Shown one piece after another: positions 8,502 to 17,830 of a stretch of DNA of 64,000 nt. The notes under the pieces are model-generated. The model was not told the DNA's origin, did no database searches, and worked only from the letters and a program-made list of their open reading frames with translations. The stretch's first letter is position 1, and every line of letters begins with the position of its first letter. This stretch comes from Providencia sp. (GTDB lineage: Bacteria; Pseudomonadota; Gammaproteobacteria; Enterobacterales; Enterobacteriaceae), in the NCBI RefSeq assembly GCF_003533305.1, contig NZ_DOEH01000030.1, positions 1-64,000 on the forward strand. The letters run 5' to 3'. The translations under genes were made by a program, and so were the position numbers.

Positions 8502-8780
8502 TCAGATGTTACTATTTAGATTTTTATATTCATCAGAATCAACAAAACACTTTACTTTTTCAAAAAAAATATCAATATCATAACGAGTCATTTCAAGAGC
8601 ATTGAATAGTATTATCAACTTATCAAATGTGATATTATTGATACCATTTTCATAACGTGATACTTGTTGTTGACTAACATTAATTCGTTTGGCTAATTCA
8701 GATCCAGTTAATCCAGTTCTTCTACGATAAGATTTTAAAATTTTACCAATATTAGTTAATAAAGGGTCATTTTCTCGCAT
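8502..8780 (-). CDS. MrpJ-like HTH (XRE family) fimbrial regulator
   Basis: 92 residues with one Cro/C1-type helix-turn-helix at about residues 11-66. The recognition segment LTGSELAKRINVSQQQVSRY is the signature of the MrpJ family of Proteus, known to regulate fimbriae and motility. GAGAGG precedes the ATG. The gene is first in the fim transcript, upstream of fimA, whereas mrpJ is last in the Proteus mrp operon. A GATC-containing palindrome lies 165 bases upstream of its start, in an arrangement repeated at the second fimbrial operon. Self-regulation together with fim control is an inference. Confidence 0.88.
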   Translation of the reverse strand: MRENDPLLTNIGKILKSYRRRTGLTGSELAKRINVSQQQVSRYENGINNITFDKLIILFNALEMTRYDIDIFFEKVKCFVDSDEYKNLNSNI

Positions 8781-8894
8781 GCTAAACCTCTCAAATCATT
8801 TTAGCCGACTTACTTTATGTATTGTTGATATAAAGAATATTTGTTAACTCACATTAAGATATAGAATGATGCTTAGCGTTGGAAATTGTTTTTT

Positions 8895-8967
8895 CCGATC
8901 AAAAGTAAACCTTTTGATAGGCGGCAGCTATCGTAACATATTGATTTGATCGGTATTGTCGATCAAA
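8895..8967 (-). promoter_or_regulatory. candidate operator with GATC half-sites upstream of the fim regulator
   Basis: Read on the transcribed (minus) strand it is TTTGATC, nine bases, GATCAAA (plus 8945-8967). The downstream half-site CTTTTGATCGG follows about 43 bases later (plus 8895-8905) and itself pairs with the ATCAAAAG/CTTTTGAT repeat at 8898-8918. The same layout is found upstream of the second operon. GATC sites lie at 8897, 8948 and 8961. It has the form of a dimeric regulator site. Binding by the MrpJ-like proteins, Lrp or another factor is inferred. Confidence 0.5.
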
Positions 8968-9994
8968 CTCAAGATGTGAGTAATAAAATATCGTTATTAA
9001 TTAAATAACTAACTAAAGTTAGTTTTAATTTAAAAATAAAAAATATATTTAAGAAAATAAGATGGTAAAATTAATTACATGTAAGTCGTGTAATTTAGAA
9101 ACAACAATTTACAATAAACCAAAAACAAAAAACGAGTAATTATTAAAACCAAAAATAGAAATAAAAATAGAAGAAAAAAAACACCAATAATAACACTCTA
9201 TTTTCCATATCATAATGAATGCTTTAACCAAAAAATAAATTCTATCAAATTAAAAAAATACTAAGCAGGGAAATTATCAATGTAAGATACTAGTCATTAT
9301 TGCTATAATGAATAAAAGCGATTTTCATAGTGCAACAGGCCTTGTTAATAACCTAAAGTTCATCAAACAGAATAATGAATAGTTCTTATAAAACTTTAAA
9401 CACCTTCTATTAAAAAAAAATCTTATTTAGATAGTCCTAAAAAGACAAATCGTCAATATTATTGAATATTTTTACTAAAAATGAAATTCAATAGGTTTCC
9501 TCAACATTCATATAGTTCGCATACAGCTAACCCTTCCGATATATTAAATATCGTTATACATACCTCAAAACGTATCCCTATCAATATTCATGAATTAAAT
9601 CTTACTAATTTCGATATAAAGATCATGGTTTTTATAAACACACTTAACATAGATTTTCTCAGCCTATGAGCCAGCCCTTCGAGATATCAAACGCTTCCAT
9701 TTCAAGTATCAAACCATCATTCAGAGAAATATTGTTATTTATTAATGAGAAGCATTGACAAACCTGGAGAAGAAGAGAATTTTTCCTTTTTTTAATAGCG
9801 AAATATGAGTAAATAATAATAGAGTGATAATCATATCGATTACACGTCATTTATAGAAAGTTCTAAATCATAGAACACAAATTTGCGTTTTGTGAGATTT
9901 ACAGTTTCCTCTTACATTTTACCTTCTATTCCATTATGGGGTATATTGGAAACACTCTCATGAAATTATCTCTTGTTAACAGGTAACATTGGCA
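8968..9994. other. AT-rich intergenic region without convincing genes
   Basis: About 1 kb of very AT-rich DNA between the fim regulatory region and yajD. Open stretches at 9481-9669 (+) and 9659-9850 (-) lack recognisable motifs and good ribosome binding sites, and I do not call them. The run of A/T tracts is typical of H-NS-silenced fimbrial regulatory DNA (inference). Confidence 0.5.
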
Positions 9995-10342
9995 ATGGCT
10001 CTGATCCCAAAAAACTACGCGCGACTGGAAAGTGGCTACCGAGAAAAAGCATTAAAAATTTATCCGTGGGTATGTGGACGCTGCACACGAGAATTTGTTT
10101 ATTCAAATCTACGTGAATTAACCGTTCACCATATCGATCACGACCATACGAATAACCCTGAGGATGGCAGTAATTGGGAGTTGTTGTGCCTATTTTGCCA
10201 TGACCACGAGCACTCAAAATACACTGAAGCCGACTTATACGGTACAAATGTTGTCGCTGGGGAAGATGCTCAAAAAGATGTTGGCGTTGCCACCTATAAT
10301 CCCTTTGCCGATTTACAGTCAATGCTTAATAAGAAGAAATAA
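9995..10342 (+). CDS. yajD: HNH endonuclease-family protein YajD
   Basis: 115 residues, the same length as E. coli YajD and very similar throughout (IPKNYARLESGYREKAL, then NPFADL-MLNKKK at the end). The HNH fold is visible: a CGRC pair (about residues 28-31), the HHIDHDH core, NWELLCLFCHDHEH with the second Cys pair, and the terminal His. It is a predicted metal-dependent nuclease, and its cellular role is not established. I start at the ATG at 9995 rather than the in-frame TTG at 9989 because it matches the family; AGGT lies upstream. It is monocistronic. Confidence 0.93.
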   Translation: MALIPKNYARLESGYREKALKIYPWVCGRCTREFVYSNLRELTVHHIDHDHTNNPEDGSNWELLCLFCHDHEHSKYTEADLYGTNVVAGEDAQKDVGVATYNPFADLQSMLNKKK

Positions 10343-10778
10343 TTTCAACAACAATGCCCCTAGGCAAGAAACTGATTTTCAGAATTTCGTAAAAATGACA
10401 ATCACACATTATCACTTGCTTGCCTTTTTCTATCAGCCTTTTAAAACAGCTATTAAAGTTCGTTCCTTTATTATTTTTAGATTAATATCAATACGCTATC
10501 AACCATCCCTATTTACTTTTTGAGTCGATGTAAGTAATAAGCTAATGGCAAATCTTATGAACCAATAACTTCTGCAACTAGCCCCCACCCCAGATCATGA
10601 ATATGGCTCATGTTGCAATGAAATTAAGTCGCTTTCACTCATCCACTCGCTCTGGCATAAAATAGATAATATTAACTTATTGGCAACATGAAGACTGACA
10701 AATGAGAAAGCTTGTTACTTCTCACAAACTAATAAATAAATTCAGTTTTCATATCAGCACTTAGGATGCGAGATCACC
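10343..10778. other. intergenic region upstream of mesX
   Basis: About 430 bases between yajD and mesX with stops in all frames at short intervals. It must hold the mesX-mesD promoter. I see no convincing MetJ box (tandem AGACGTCT) or S-adenosylmethionine riboswitch by eye. Confidence 0.4.
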
Positions 10779-11756
10779 ATGAACAATGACTTTACATTTA
10801 CGATTAAGAGCAGTCTTTTCGATGAAAATTATAACCCCTCTGAAAATACGCGGATCACAACCAACTTTGCTAATTTAGCCAGAGGAAAAAATCGTCAAGA
10901 GAATTTACGCAACACTTTGGGAATGATTAATAATCGATTCAATTCATTAGCGACTTGGGATAACCCTAAAGGCGACCGTTATTCTGTCGAACTTGAAATT
11001 ATTTCTGTTGAAATGAATATTGCAGACAATAGCAATATCTTCCCCGTCATTGAAATATTAAAAACGAATATTATTGATACAAAGACCCATGAACGTATTG
11101 AAGGCATTGTCGGGAATAACTTCTCTTCTTACGTGCGAGATTATGACTTTAGTGTATTGCTGTTAGAACATAATAAAAACCAATCTGAATTTAGCATTCC
11201 AGATAACTTTGGCGGCTTACATGGAAACATCTTTAAATACTTCATTAATTCAAGTGAGTACAAAGAAAATTTCAAAAAATCACCTGTAATATGCCTAAGT
11301 GTCTCAAATAAAGACACCTACCATCGCACGGGGAATCAGCATCCTGTATTAGGTATAGAATACCAGCAAAATGGGGCTTCCTTGACTGAAAAATACTTCA
11401 AAAAGATGGGTCTACAGGTTCGTTATTTTATGCCCCAAAATAGTGTTGCGCCTTTAGCTTTTTATTTTACGGGTGATTTACTCAGTGATTACACCAATAT
11501 TGAGCTTATCAGTACCATCAGCACGATGGAGACTTTCCAAAAGATTTACCGACCTGAGATCTACAATGCTAACTCTGCCGCAGGACAATGTTATCAGCCA
11601 AGCCTGAATCAGCAGGATTATTCATTAACAAAAATTGTTTATGACCGAGAAGAACGTAGCCAGTTGGCTATTGAGCAAGGGAAATTTACTGAAGAACACT
11701 TCATTAAACCCTACAAGAATATTCTTGAACAATGGTCTGCTAACTGCACTCTTTGA
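10779..11756 (+). CDS. mesX: MesX (DUF1852), partner of the folate-independent methionine synthase
   Basis: 325 residues. The sequence fits the DUF1852 family, which is almost always encoded next to a short core-MetE protein, as here (27 bases before mesD). Comparative and genetic work on folate-independent methionine synthases named it MesX and showed that MesD needs it together with oxygen; its chemistry is not settled. There is no signal peptide, membrane segment or classical cofactor motif. A His-containing stretch (RTGNQHPVLGIEY, about residues 190-200) is a plausible metal or substrate site, but that is a guess. The two genes form one operon. Confidence 0.85.
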   Translation: MNNDFTFTIKSSLFDENYNPSENTRITTNFANLARGKNRQENLRNTLGMINNRFNSLATWDNPKGDRYSVELEIISVEMNIADNSNIFPVIEILKTNIIDTKTHERIEGIVGNNFSSYVRDYDFSVLLLEHNKNQSEFSIPDNFGGLHGNIFKYFINSSEYKENFKKSPVICLSVSNKDTYHRTGNQHPVLGIEYQQNGASLTEKYFKKMGLQVRYFMPQNSVAPLAFYFTGDLLSDYTNIELISTISTMETFQKIYRPEIYNANSAAGQCYQPSLNQQDYSLTKIVYDREERSQLAIEQGKFTEEHFIKPYKNILEQWSANCTL

Positions 11757-11783
11757 TTAACCGAAAATAAAAGGTCATCGACT

Positions 11784-12815
11784 ATGAAAATATTACTACC
11801 AACTTCCACTGCGGGCAGTTTGCCGAAACCTTCTTGGCTTGCGCAACCTGAGACACTTTGGTCCCCATGGAAATTACAGAATGAAGAATTAATCGAAGGA
11901 AAACAAGATGCCCTTCGTTTATCACTAGACGATCAACTACGAGCAGGTATTGATATTGTCAGTGATGGTGAACAAACGCGCCAGCACTTTGTCACCACAT
12001 TTATTGAACATCTCAGCGGTGTTGATTTTGAGAAACGCCAAGTCGTCAAAATTCGTGATCGCTATGATGCAAGTGTACCGACTGTTGTTGGTGCTGTCGC
12101 TCGTCAAAAACCTGTTTTTGTCGAAGATGCCAAGTTTTTACGTCAATTAACTAACAAACCTATAAAATGGGCGCTACCTGGTCCCATGACTATGATAGAT
12201 ACGCTCTATGATAACCATTATAAGAGCCGTGAAAAGCTCGCGTGGGAATTCGCAAAAATCCTCAATCAAGAAGCAAAAGAATTAGAAGCTGCGGGCGTTG
12301 ATATCATCCAATTTGATGAACCTGCTTTTAATGTTTTTTTTGATGAAGTGAATGATTGGGGCATAGCCGCTTTAGAAAGAGCAATTGAAGGGCTTAAATG
12401 TGAAACTGCGGTACATATCTGCTATGGATATGGCATCAAGGCCAATACAGATTGGAAAAAAACGCTAGGATCAGAGTGGAGACAATATGAAGAAGCGTTT
12501 CCTAAACTGCAAACCTCTAATATCGATATCATCTCGCTGGAATGTCACAATTCGCATGTTCCAATGGATTTAATTGAATTAATCCGCGGCAAAAAAGTCA
12601 TGGTAGGCGCCATTGACGTGGCGAGCAATACCATTGAAACACCAGAGGAAGTCGCCAATACACTGCGTAAAGCACTTCAATTTGTCGATGCTGATAAGCT
12701 CTATCCTTCGACTAACTGTGGCATGGCGCCATTATCTCGTCAGGTTGCCAGAGGCAAACTCAATGCCTTAAGTGCAGGCGCAGAGATCATCCGCAGGGAA
12801 CTCTCAGCTAAATAA
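11784..12815 (+). CDS. mesD: MesD, core-MetE folate-independent methionine synthase
   Basis: 343 residues, matching only the catalytic C-terminal half of cobalamin-independent MetE; the N-terminal folate-binding half is absent. The zinc ligands of the family are all visible: His211 and Cys213 (VHICYG), Glu253 (SLECHN) and Cys312 (STNCGMAPLSR). An aspartate-rich substrate strand, IIQFDEPAF, precedes them. It transfers a methyl group to homocysteine. The methyl donor of the MesD class is not methyl-tetrahydrofolate and is unidentified. Co-transcription with mesX supports the class assignment. This would be an extra route to methionine under aerobic conditions. Confidence 0.87.
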   Translation: MKILLPTSTAGSLPKPSWLAQPETLWSPWKLQNEELIEGKQDALRLSLDDQLRAGIDIVSDGEQTRQHFVTTFIEHLSGVDFEKRQVVKIRDRYDASVPTVVGAVARQKPVFVEDAKFLRQLTNKPIKWALPGPMTMIDTLYDNHYKSREKLAWEFAKILNQEAKELEAAGVDIIQFDEPAFNVFFDEVNDWGIAALERAIEGLKCETAVHICYGYGIKANTDWKKTLGSEWRQYEEAFPKLQTSNIDIISLECHNSHVPMDLIELIRGKKVMVGAIDVASNTIETPEEVANTLRKALQFVDADKLYPSTNCGMAPLSRQVARGKLNALSAGAEIIRRELSAK

Positions 12816-13486
<671 letters not shown>

Positions 13487-13496
13487 GGAGAGAGTT

Positions 13497-14048
13497 ATGA
13501 CGCCGTACAATTTCACTATTCACATTACCACTGAGCGTGACATCAATGACATCCGCGAGGTTGAAACTAACGCATTTAGATTTAGCAAAGAGGCCGATCT
13601 CGTTGCGGATTTGCTTGGCGATGAAACGGCACACCCTATGCTATCACTGTTAGCTAGGCACCAAGGAAAAGCGATTGGGCATATTTTATTCACCCGCGCA
13701 ACACTAAACGGAGAAATCGACACTCCATTGATGCATATCCTTGCCCCGCTAGCGGTGATACCGGAATACCAAGGAATGGGGGTTGGTGGGTTGCTTATTC
13801 GTCACAGTATTAAACACCTCAAAGCAATGGAGTGTCAGATGGTCTTTGTTCTTGGCCATGCAACTTATTACCCACGCCATGGATTTGAACCCTATGCCGA
13901 AGGGAAAGGCTATCCTGCACCGTACCCTATCCCAGAGCAATATCAATCCTGCTGGATGCTGCAATCTCTTTCGGCTCAGCCATTGGGTCGAACTGGCCGC
14001 ATTCAGTGTGCACAAACCCTGATGAAACCAGAGCACTGGCGCGAATAA
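13497..14048 (+). CDS. yjhQ: GNAT N-acetyltransferase YjhQ, putative antitoxin of YjhX
   Basis: 183 residues from the ATG at 13497, which has GGAG six bases upstream; the frame is open further back into yjhX, but without support. The GNAT core is visible: the beta4 strand HILAPLAVIPEYQGMGVGGL carries the acetyl-CoA pyrophosphate-binding Q-x-x-G-x-G pattern (about residues 88-99), followed by VFVLGHATYYPRHGFEPY, typical of YjhQ/YhbS-like acetyltransferases. It is the partner of YjhX. The E. coli orthologue lies in a prophage-like element, so this cassette travels. Confidence 0.88.
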   Translation: MTPYNFTIHITTERDINDIREVETNAFRFSKEADLVADLLGDETAHPMLSLLARHQGKAIGHILFTRATLNGEIDTPLMHILAPLAVIPEYQGMGVGGLLIRHSIKHLKAMECQMVFVLGHATYYPRHGFEPYAEGKGYPAPYPIPEQYQSCWMLQSLSAQPLGRTGRIQCAQTLMKPEHWRE

Positions 14049-14127
14049 TGGCCTGATATTCTTTCCTGACCTGAGAGTCACACAGGTCAGGAAAATAATT
14101 CACAATATCAATAAAAGGAATTCAACA

Positions 14128-14874
14128 TTGGATATCCCACGTATTTTTACTATCAGTGAAAGCGAACATCGCATTCATAACCCATTCACGTCAGAAAAGT
14201 ATGCCACGCTTGGTCATGTATTATGTATGAAACCAGATACTCGTATTCTCGATCTCGGCAGCGGCTCTGGTGAGATGCTTTGCACTTGGGCCCGCGATTA
14301 CGCCATCACGGGTATCGGCATCGATATGAGCCAGCTATTTAGCGAGCAGGCAAAACTACGCGCTGAAGAGCTAGGTGTCAGCAATCGAGTTCATTTTTTC
14401 CATAACGACGCCACCGGATATATTGCGCAAGAAAAATGTGATGTAGCCGCCTGTGTTGGTGCGACCTGGATTGCCGGCGGTTTTTCCGGCACTATCGAGC
14501 TTCTGGCAAAGAGTCTCAAACCAGGCGGTATCATACTCATCGGCGAACCATACTGGCGTCAGTTACCCGCTACAGAAGAGATAGCCAAAGCCTGCGGAGC
14601 CACCTCACTAACCGATTTTCTCTCACTTCCTGAACTTATCAGCACTTTCGACAAACTCGGCTACGATGTAGTGGAAATGGTACTGGCGGATCAAGAAGGC
14701 TGGGATAGATACGAAGCTGCGAAATGGATGACAATGCATCGCTGGCTCAAGATCAATCCTAACGATGACTTTGCAAAAGAGATTAGGACTGAGTTAACAG
14801 TTGCGCCAAAACGCCATGTCACTTACACGCGAGAATACTTTGGCTGGGGCGTATTTGCGCTCATCGCGAGATAA
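14128..14874 (+). CDS. yjhP: SAM-dependent methyltransferase YjhP
   Basis: 248 residues, the length of E. coli YjhP, from a TTG at 14128 with AAAGGAA upstream. Class I methyltransferase motifs are present: motif I ILDLGSGSGEML (about residues 40-51), the acidic ribose-binding IGIDMS, and NDATGY near 94. The substrate is unknown; SmtA/UbiE-like small-molecule methylation is the usual prediction. It completes the conserved yjhX-yjhQ-yjhP order, so a shared origin of the three genes is likely. The composition is more GC-rich than the surrounding fimbrial DNA. Confidence 0.85.
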   Translation: MDIPRIFTISESEHRIHNPFTSEKYATLGHVLCMKPDTRILDLGSGSGEMLCTWARDYAITGIGIDMSQLFSEQAKLRAEELGVSNRVHFFHNDATGYIAQEKCDVAACVGATWIAGGFSGTIELLAKSLKPGGIILIGEPYWRQLPATEEIAKACGATSLTDFLSLPELISTFDKLGYDVVEMVLADQEGWDRYEAAKWMTMHRWLKINPNDDFAKEIRTELTVAPKRHVTYTREYFGWGVFALIAR

Positions 14875-15134
14875 CATCATATTCCCAGTATTACCAACAG
14901 GAGATACTGGGGATCACTGGAGTCGCATGTAATGAGAAATAGCATTGATATTAAATGAATTTAAAAATTGAATAAACATCAGTGCCCCCAGATTAGTTTT
15001 TGAGCAAAAAAAGAGCAAAGAAATATTAGCCAATATGAAAGAGTAAACCAGTATACCGATCAGGCTTGAACTGATAACTTTCTGGAGCTGAGCACTATCA
15101 TATCTAACAGCCCACGTTGAACAAATTGCAGATA

Positions 15135-16055
15135 TTATATCTGCGCTTCAATTACGTCCATCATACCTGGTAATTCACTGACTAGTTTATCGATAGCAAA
15201 CCTAACTTTCAGTGGAAGACGGGGGGTGCGCAGCCATACAGCATATATAGGCCAGCTTGCCGAAGAGTATTCTTTTAATATCTCTTTTAAGCTGCCGCTG
15301 GCGAGTTGCTCGCGGACAAGCCAGTAAGGCAACCAAGCAATTCCACCGCCCATTATCGCAGCGTCTTTTATCGCCTGCATATCATCCATCATAAGTCTGG
15401 CGGGTGGATTAATTTCTGAAATTTCCCCCCTTTCATTTTTAACTTGCCACTTCAAAATACGCCCTGAGTGGATATAAGCAATAGCCTCATGCTGCTCCAG
15501 TTCTGCTAGTGAAATAGGCTCACCAGCTTGCCGAAAATAATCAGGAGAAGCACAGAAAATCATAGAGTGGGAAGTTAGATTTTTGGCTATTAAGCTACTG
15601 CTGTCAGGTAACGCACCGATCCTGACGGCTAGATCAAAACCTTCTTCAGACAAATCGACCTGACGATCGCTGAATGAAATTTCTAGTTCCAACTTCGGGT
15701 GTTCTTTTGCCAACGCCGACAGTAATGGTGAAATACATAGGTGCCCGAGTAGAACCGGAACAGACACTCTCAATTTTCCGCTGACCTGAAGCTTGCCACC
15801 TTCTAAAATATCTTCTGCCATTTTTATTTCATTCAATGCCCGGCGACAAAATTCATAATAAAGCAAGCCTTCATCAGTCAAGCTCTGGCTACGGGTGGTG
15901 CGGTTAAATAAAGTTATACCAAGCCTCTGCTCAAGACGAGATATCGTTTTCGCCACCGCTGAGCGTGTGACGTACAGTTTTTCAGCAGCCTGAGAAAAAC
16001 TAGAGGACTCAGCTGCTATCACAAAAACAGGAATGCTGTTTATTTCACCCTTCAT
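15135..16055 (-). CDS. LysR-family transcriptional regulator
   Basis: 306 residues. Winged HTH at about residues 8-66 (FVIAAESSSFSQAAEKLYVT, then VAKTISRLEQRLG), then the periplasmic-binding-protein-like effector domain (about 90-295) with the typical FDLAVRIG motif. The ATG at 16055 with GGGTGA upstream is preferred over an in-frame TTG at 16067. It is divergent from the dehydrogenase gene at 16160 across about 100 bases, the usual arrangement when a LysR regulator controls its neighbour. The inducer cannot be read from sequence. Confidence 0.88.
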   Translation of the reverse strand: MKGEINSIPVFVIAAESSSFSQAAEKLYVTRSAVAKTISRLEQRLGITLFNRTTRSQSLTDEGLLYYEFCRRALNEIKMAEDILEGGKLQVSGKLRVSVPVLLGHLCISPLLSALAKEHPKLELEISFSDRQVDLSEEGFDLAVRIGALPDSSSLIAKNLTSHSMIFCASPDYFRQAGEPISLAELEQHEAIAYIHSGRILKWQVKNERGEISEINPPARLMMDDMQAIKDAAIMGGGIAWLPYWLVREQLASGSLKEILKEYSSASWPIYAVWLRTPRLPLKVRFAIDKLVSELPGMMDVIEAQI

Positions 16056-16159
16056 ATTGTCACCCAAATGGAATCAATAAGAGGAAATAGTATCGCCATT
16101 GTTACCTGACAGGCAATGATAGAATTCTGTCCATAGTCAATTACTACTCAGGAATTTCC

Positions 16160-17185
16160 ATGAAACACACAATGAAGCGCTGGGAACTAAACGAAATCGG
16201 GCGTCAAAATCTGAAACTTTCGGAAGTCGAAATCCCACAGCCTGGCTCAAATGAAGTACTAGTTCGAGTGAATGCCGTTTCACTCAACTTTCGCGATAAA
16301 GTCATTATTGAAGGTCATATGGGTAATAATATGCCAATGCCTTTCACCCCCGGTTCCGATATGGCCGGTATCATTGTCGCTGTCGGGCCAAAAACGACCC
16401 GTTTCAGCCCGGGAGAACGTGTTATTTCATCTTTTAATGCAGATTGGATTGATGGGAAACTGAAAAACACAGCCAAAAATCCGCACTATAACACCGTAGG
16501 TTATGCATTTCAGGGCGTGCTTGCTGAGTATGTTGTGATGAATGAGGAGTGGTTGGTTAAATCTCCGCAGACGCTGACCGATGCTGAAGCCAGCACGCTG
16601 GTCTGTTCAGGTCTGACTGCTTGGTTTGCACTGATTGAACGTGGTGGGCTACGTGCTGGTGAAACCGTGCTAGTTCAGGGAACAGGCGGCGTAGCTCTCT
16701 TTGCCCTTCAAATCGCCAAGTCTGTCGGAGCCGAAGTATTTATCACCTCATCGAGCGATGAGAAGCTAGCAGCTGCAGCTGCGCTCGGCGCTGATCACGG
16801 TATTAACCGTAACAAAGAAAACTGGGTCGAAGCCATTTACCGCCTGACGGACGAGCGAGGAATCGACCATGTTGTTGATACTGTAGGTGGTAGAAACTTT
16901 GCAGATTCTGTCCGCGCGGTGGCTTCCCATGGCCGAATCTCTCTGATTGGCATGATGGACACACATGATACTTCAGCATCAGGGATGTTATTGCTACTAA
17001 AATCGCCAACTATTCAAGGGATTGGTGTAGGTCATCGCCGAGCGCTTGAAGATTTGGTCCGGGCAGTTGACTCCGTAAAACTAAAACCCGTAATCGATAA
17101 ATCATTCCGTTTTGACCAACTGCCAGAGGCACTGGAGCTGCTCGAAAAGGGAGCATTTGGAAAAATTGTTATCAACGTAAGCTAA
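16160..17185 (+). CDS. MDR-superfamily NAD(P)-dependent alcohol dehydrogenase / quinone oxidoreductase-like
   Basis: 341 residues with an N-terminal GroES-like domain (about 20-130) and a Rossmann domain with the nucleotide motif GTGGVALFALQIAKSVGAEV (about 174-193). The pattern TPGSDMAGIIVAVGP is typical of zinc-independent quinone-reductase-like MDR enzymes, and the catalytic zinc Cys/His pair of true alcohol dehydrogenases is not obvious. NADPH-dependent reduction of a reactive carbonyl or quinone is the best guess. It is divergent from the LysR gene, which probably regulates it. A terminator follows at 17344-17373. Confidence 0.82.
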   Translation: MKHTMKRWELNEIGRQNLKLSEVEIPQPGSNEVLVRVNAVSLNFRDKVIIEGHMGNNMPMPFTPGSDMAGIIVAVGPKTTRFSPGERVISSFNADWIDGKLKNTAKNPHYNTVGYAFQGVLAEYVVMNEEWLVKSPQTLTDAEASTLVCSGLTAWFALIERGGLRAGETVLVQGTGGVALFALQIAKSVGAEVFITSSSDEKLAAAAALGADHGINRNKENWVEAIYRLTDERGIDHVVDTVGGRNFADSVRAVASHGRISLIGMMDTHDTSASGMLLLLKSPTIQGIGVGHRRALEDLVRAVDSVKLKPVIDKSFRFDQLPEALELLEKGAFGKIVINVS

Positions 17186-17343
17186 TATCTAATATCAAAA
17201 TAATATCTGTAGAGGTGAACAGTCCATACGCAGAACTCAAGAGACTGATTTTAGCAAATAGCGGTTCTAAAATCATAAGATTGATTATCAATAGTTCGGG
17301 ATAATGTAGATTCTTATTGAATAATTAAATAAAAATTTAAAAC

Positions 17344-17373
17344 ACAAAACCAGAATTTTGTTTCTGGTTTTGT
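17344..17373. terminator. bidirectional intrinsic terminator
   Basis: A perfect 12-bp stem, ACAAAACCAGAA (17344-17355) and TTCTGGTTTTGT (17362-17373), with a six-base loop and flanking A/T runs. It sits between the convergent dehydrogenase and cupin genes. Confidence 0.75.
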
Positions 17374-17391
17374 CGAGATAATATTAATTGA

Positions 17392-17754
17392 TTAGAGCCA
17401 AACATCGTTCTTTGCTGTACGCTCCCCGCCTTCATCCCCAGTATTCAATACTCCTCGAGGCTCTATCATCATTAATTTGACTTCCAACTCAGCAGAAGTC
17501 TTGTGCTCGATACCTTTAGAAACCACGTATATTTCCCCTGACTTAACTAGCACATGTCCATCCCGAAAATCGATACGTAAAACGCCATCAATAACTATAA
17601 ATGCTTCATCGGTTTCTGAATGCGAGTGCCAGACGAAATCGCCTTGTATTTTAACAATTTTAAATTGGTAGTCATTCATCTCCATGATGACTTTCGGCTG
17701 CCAGTGTTCATTAAACTGAGAAAATTTATCTTTCAGATTGATAGGGCAATACAT
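17392..17754 (-). CDS. cupin-domain protein
   Basis: 120 residues from the ATG at 17754, which has GGAG about eight bases upstream; the frame is open ten codons further without support. It is a single small beta-barrel: the first cupin motif is visible as WHSHSETDEAFIVIDG, with two His and a Glu as metal ligands, and the second is the degenerate VVSKGIEHK. It resembles the stand-alone mannose-6-phosphate-isomerase-like cupins often found beside AraC/LysR genes. The substrate is unknown. It lies downstream of the broken araC gene on the same strand. Confidence 0.78.
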   Translation of the reverse strand: MYCPINLKDKFSQFNEHWQPKVIMEMNDYQFKIVKIQGDFVWHSHSETDEAFIVIDGVLRIDFRDGHVLVKSGEIYVVSKGIEHKTSAELEVKLMMIEPRGVLNTGDEGGERTAKNDVWL

Positions 17755-17830
17755 GGTTACTCTCCACAATGTCAATGAGAGCACAATAATAGAGCATGAA
17801 AACTAGAGCAGTCTTGAACGATTGTGCAAC

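Noticed and set aside
9481..9850. Two overlapping opposite-strand open frames (62 and 63 codons)
   Set aside because: Very AT-rich, no ribosome binding site, no recognisable motif. The minus-strand C-terminus (SLNDGLILEMEAFDISKG) faintly recalls an enoyl-CoA hydratase tail but is too short to support.
13749..14081. 110-codon minus-strand frame opposite yjhQ
   Set aside because: Shadow of the well-supported acetyltransferase gene; no motif and no ribosome binding site.
14895..14960. ACAGGAG and GGAGTCGC resembling the selC 3' end, considered as the far attachment repeat
   Set aside because: Only short, interrupted matches; an attachment repeat should share a continuous 15-25 bases with the tRNA 3' end.
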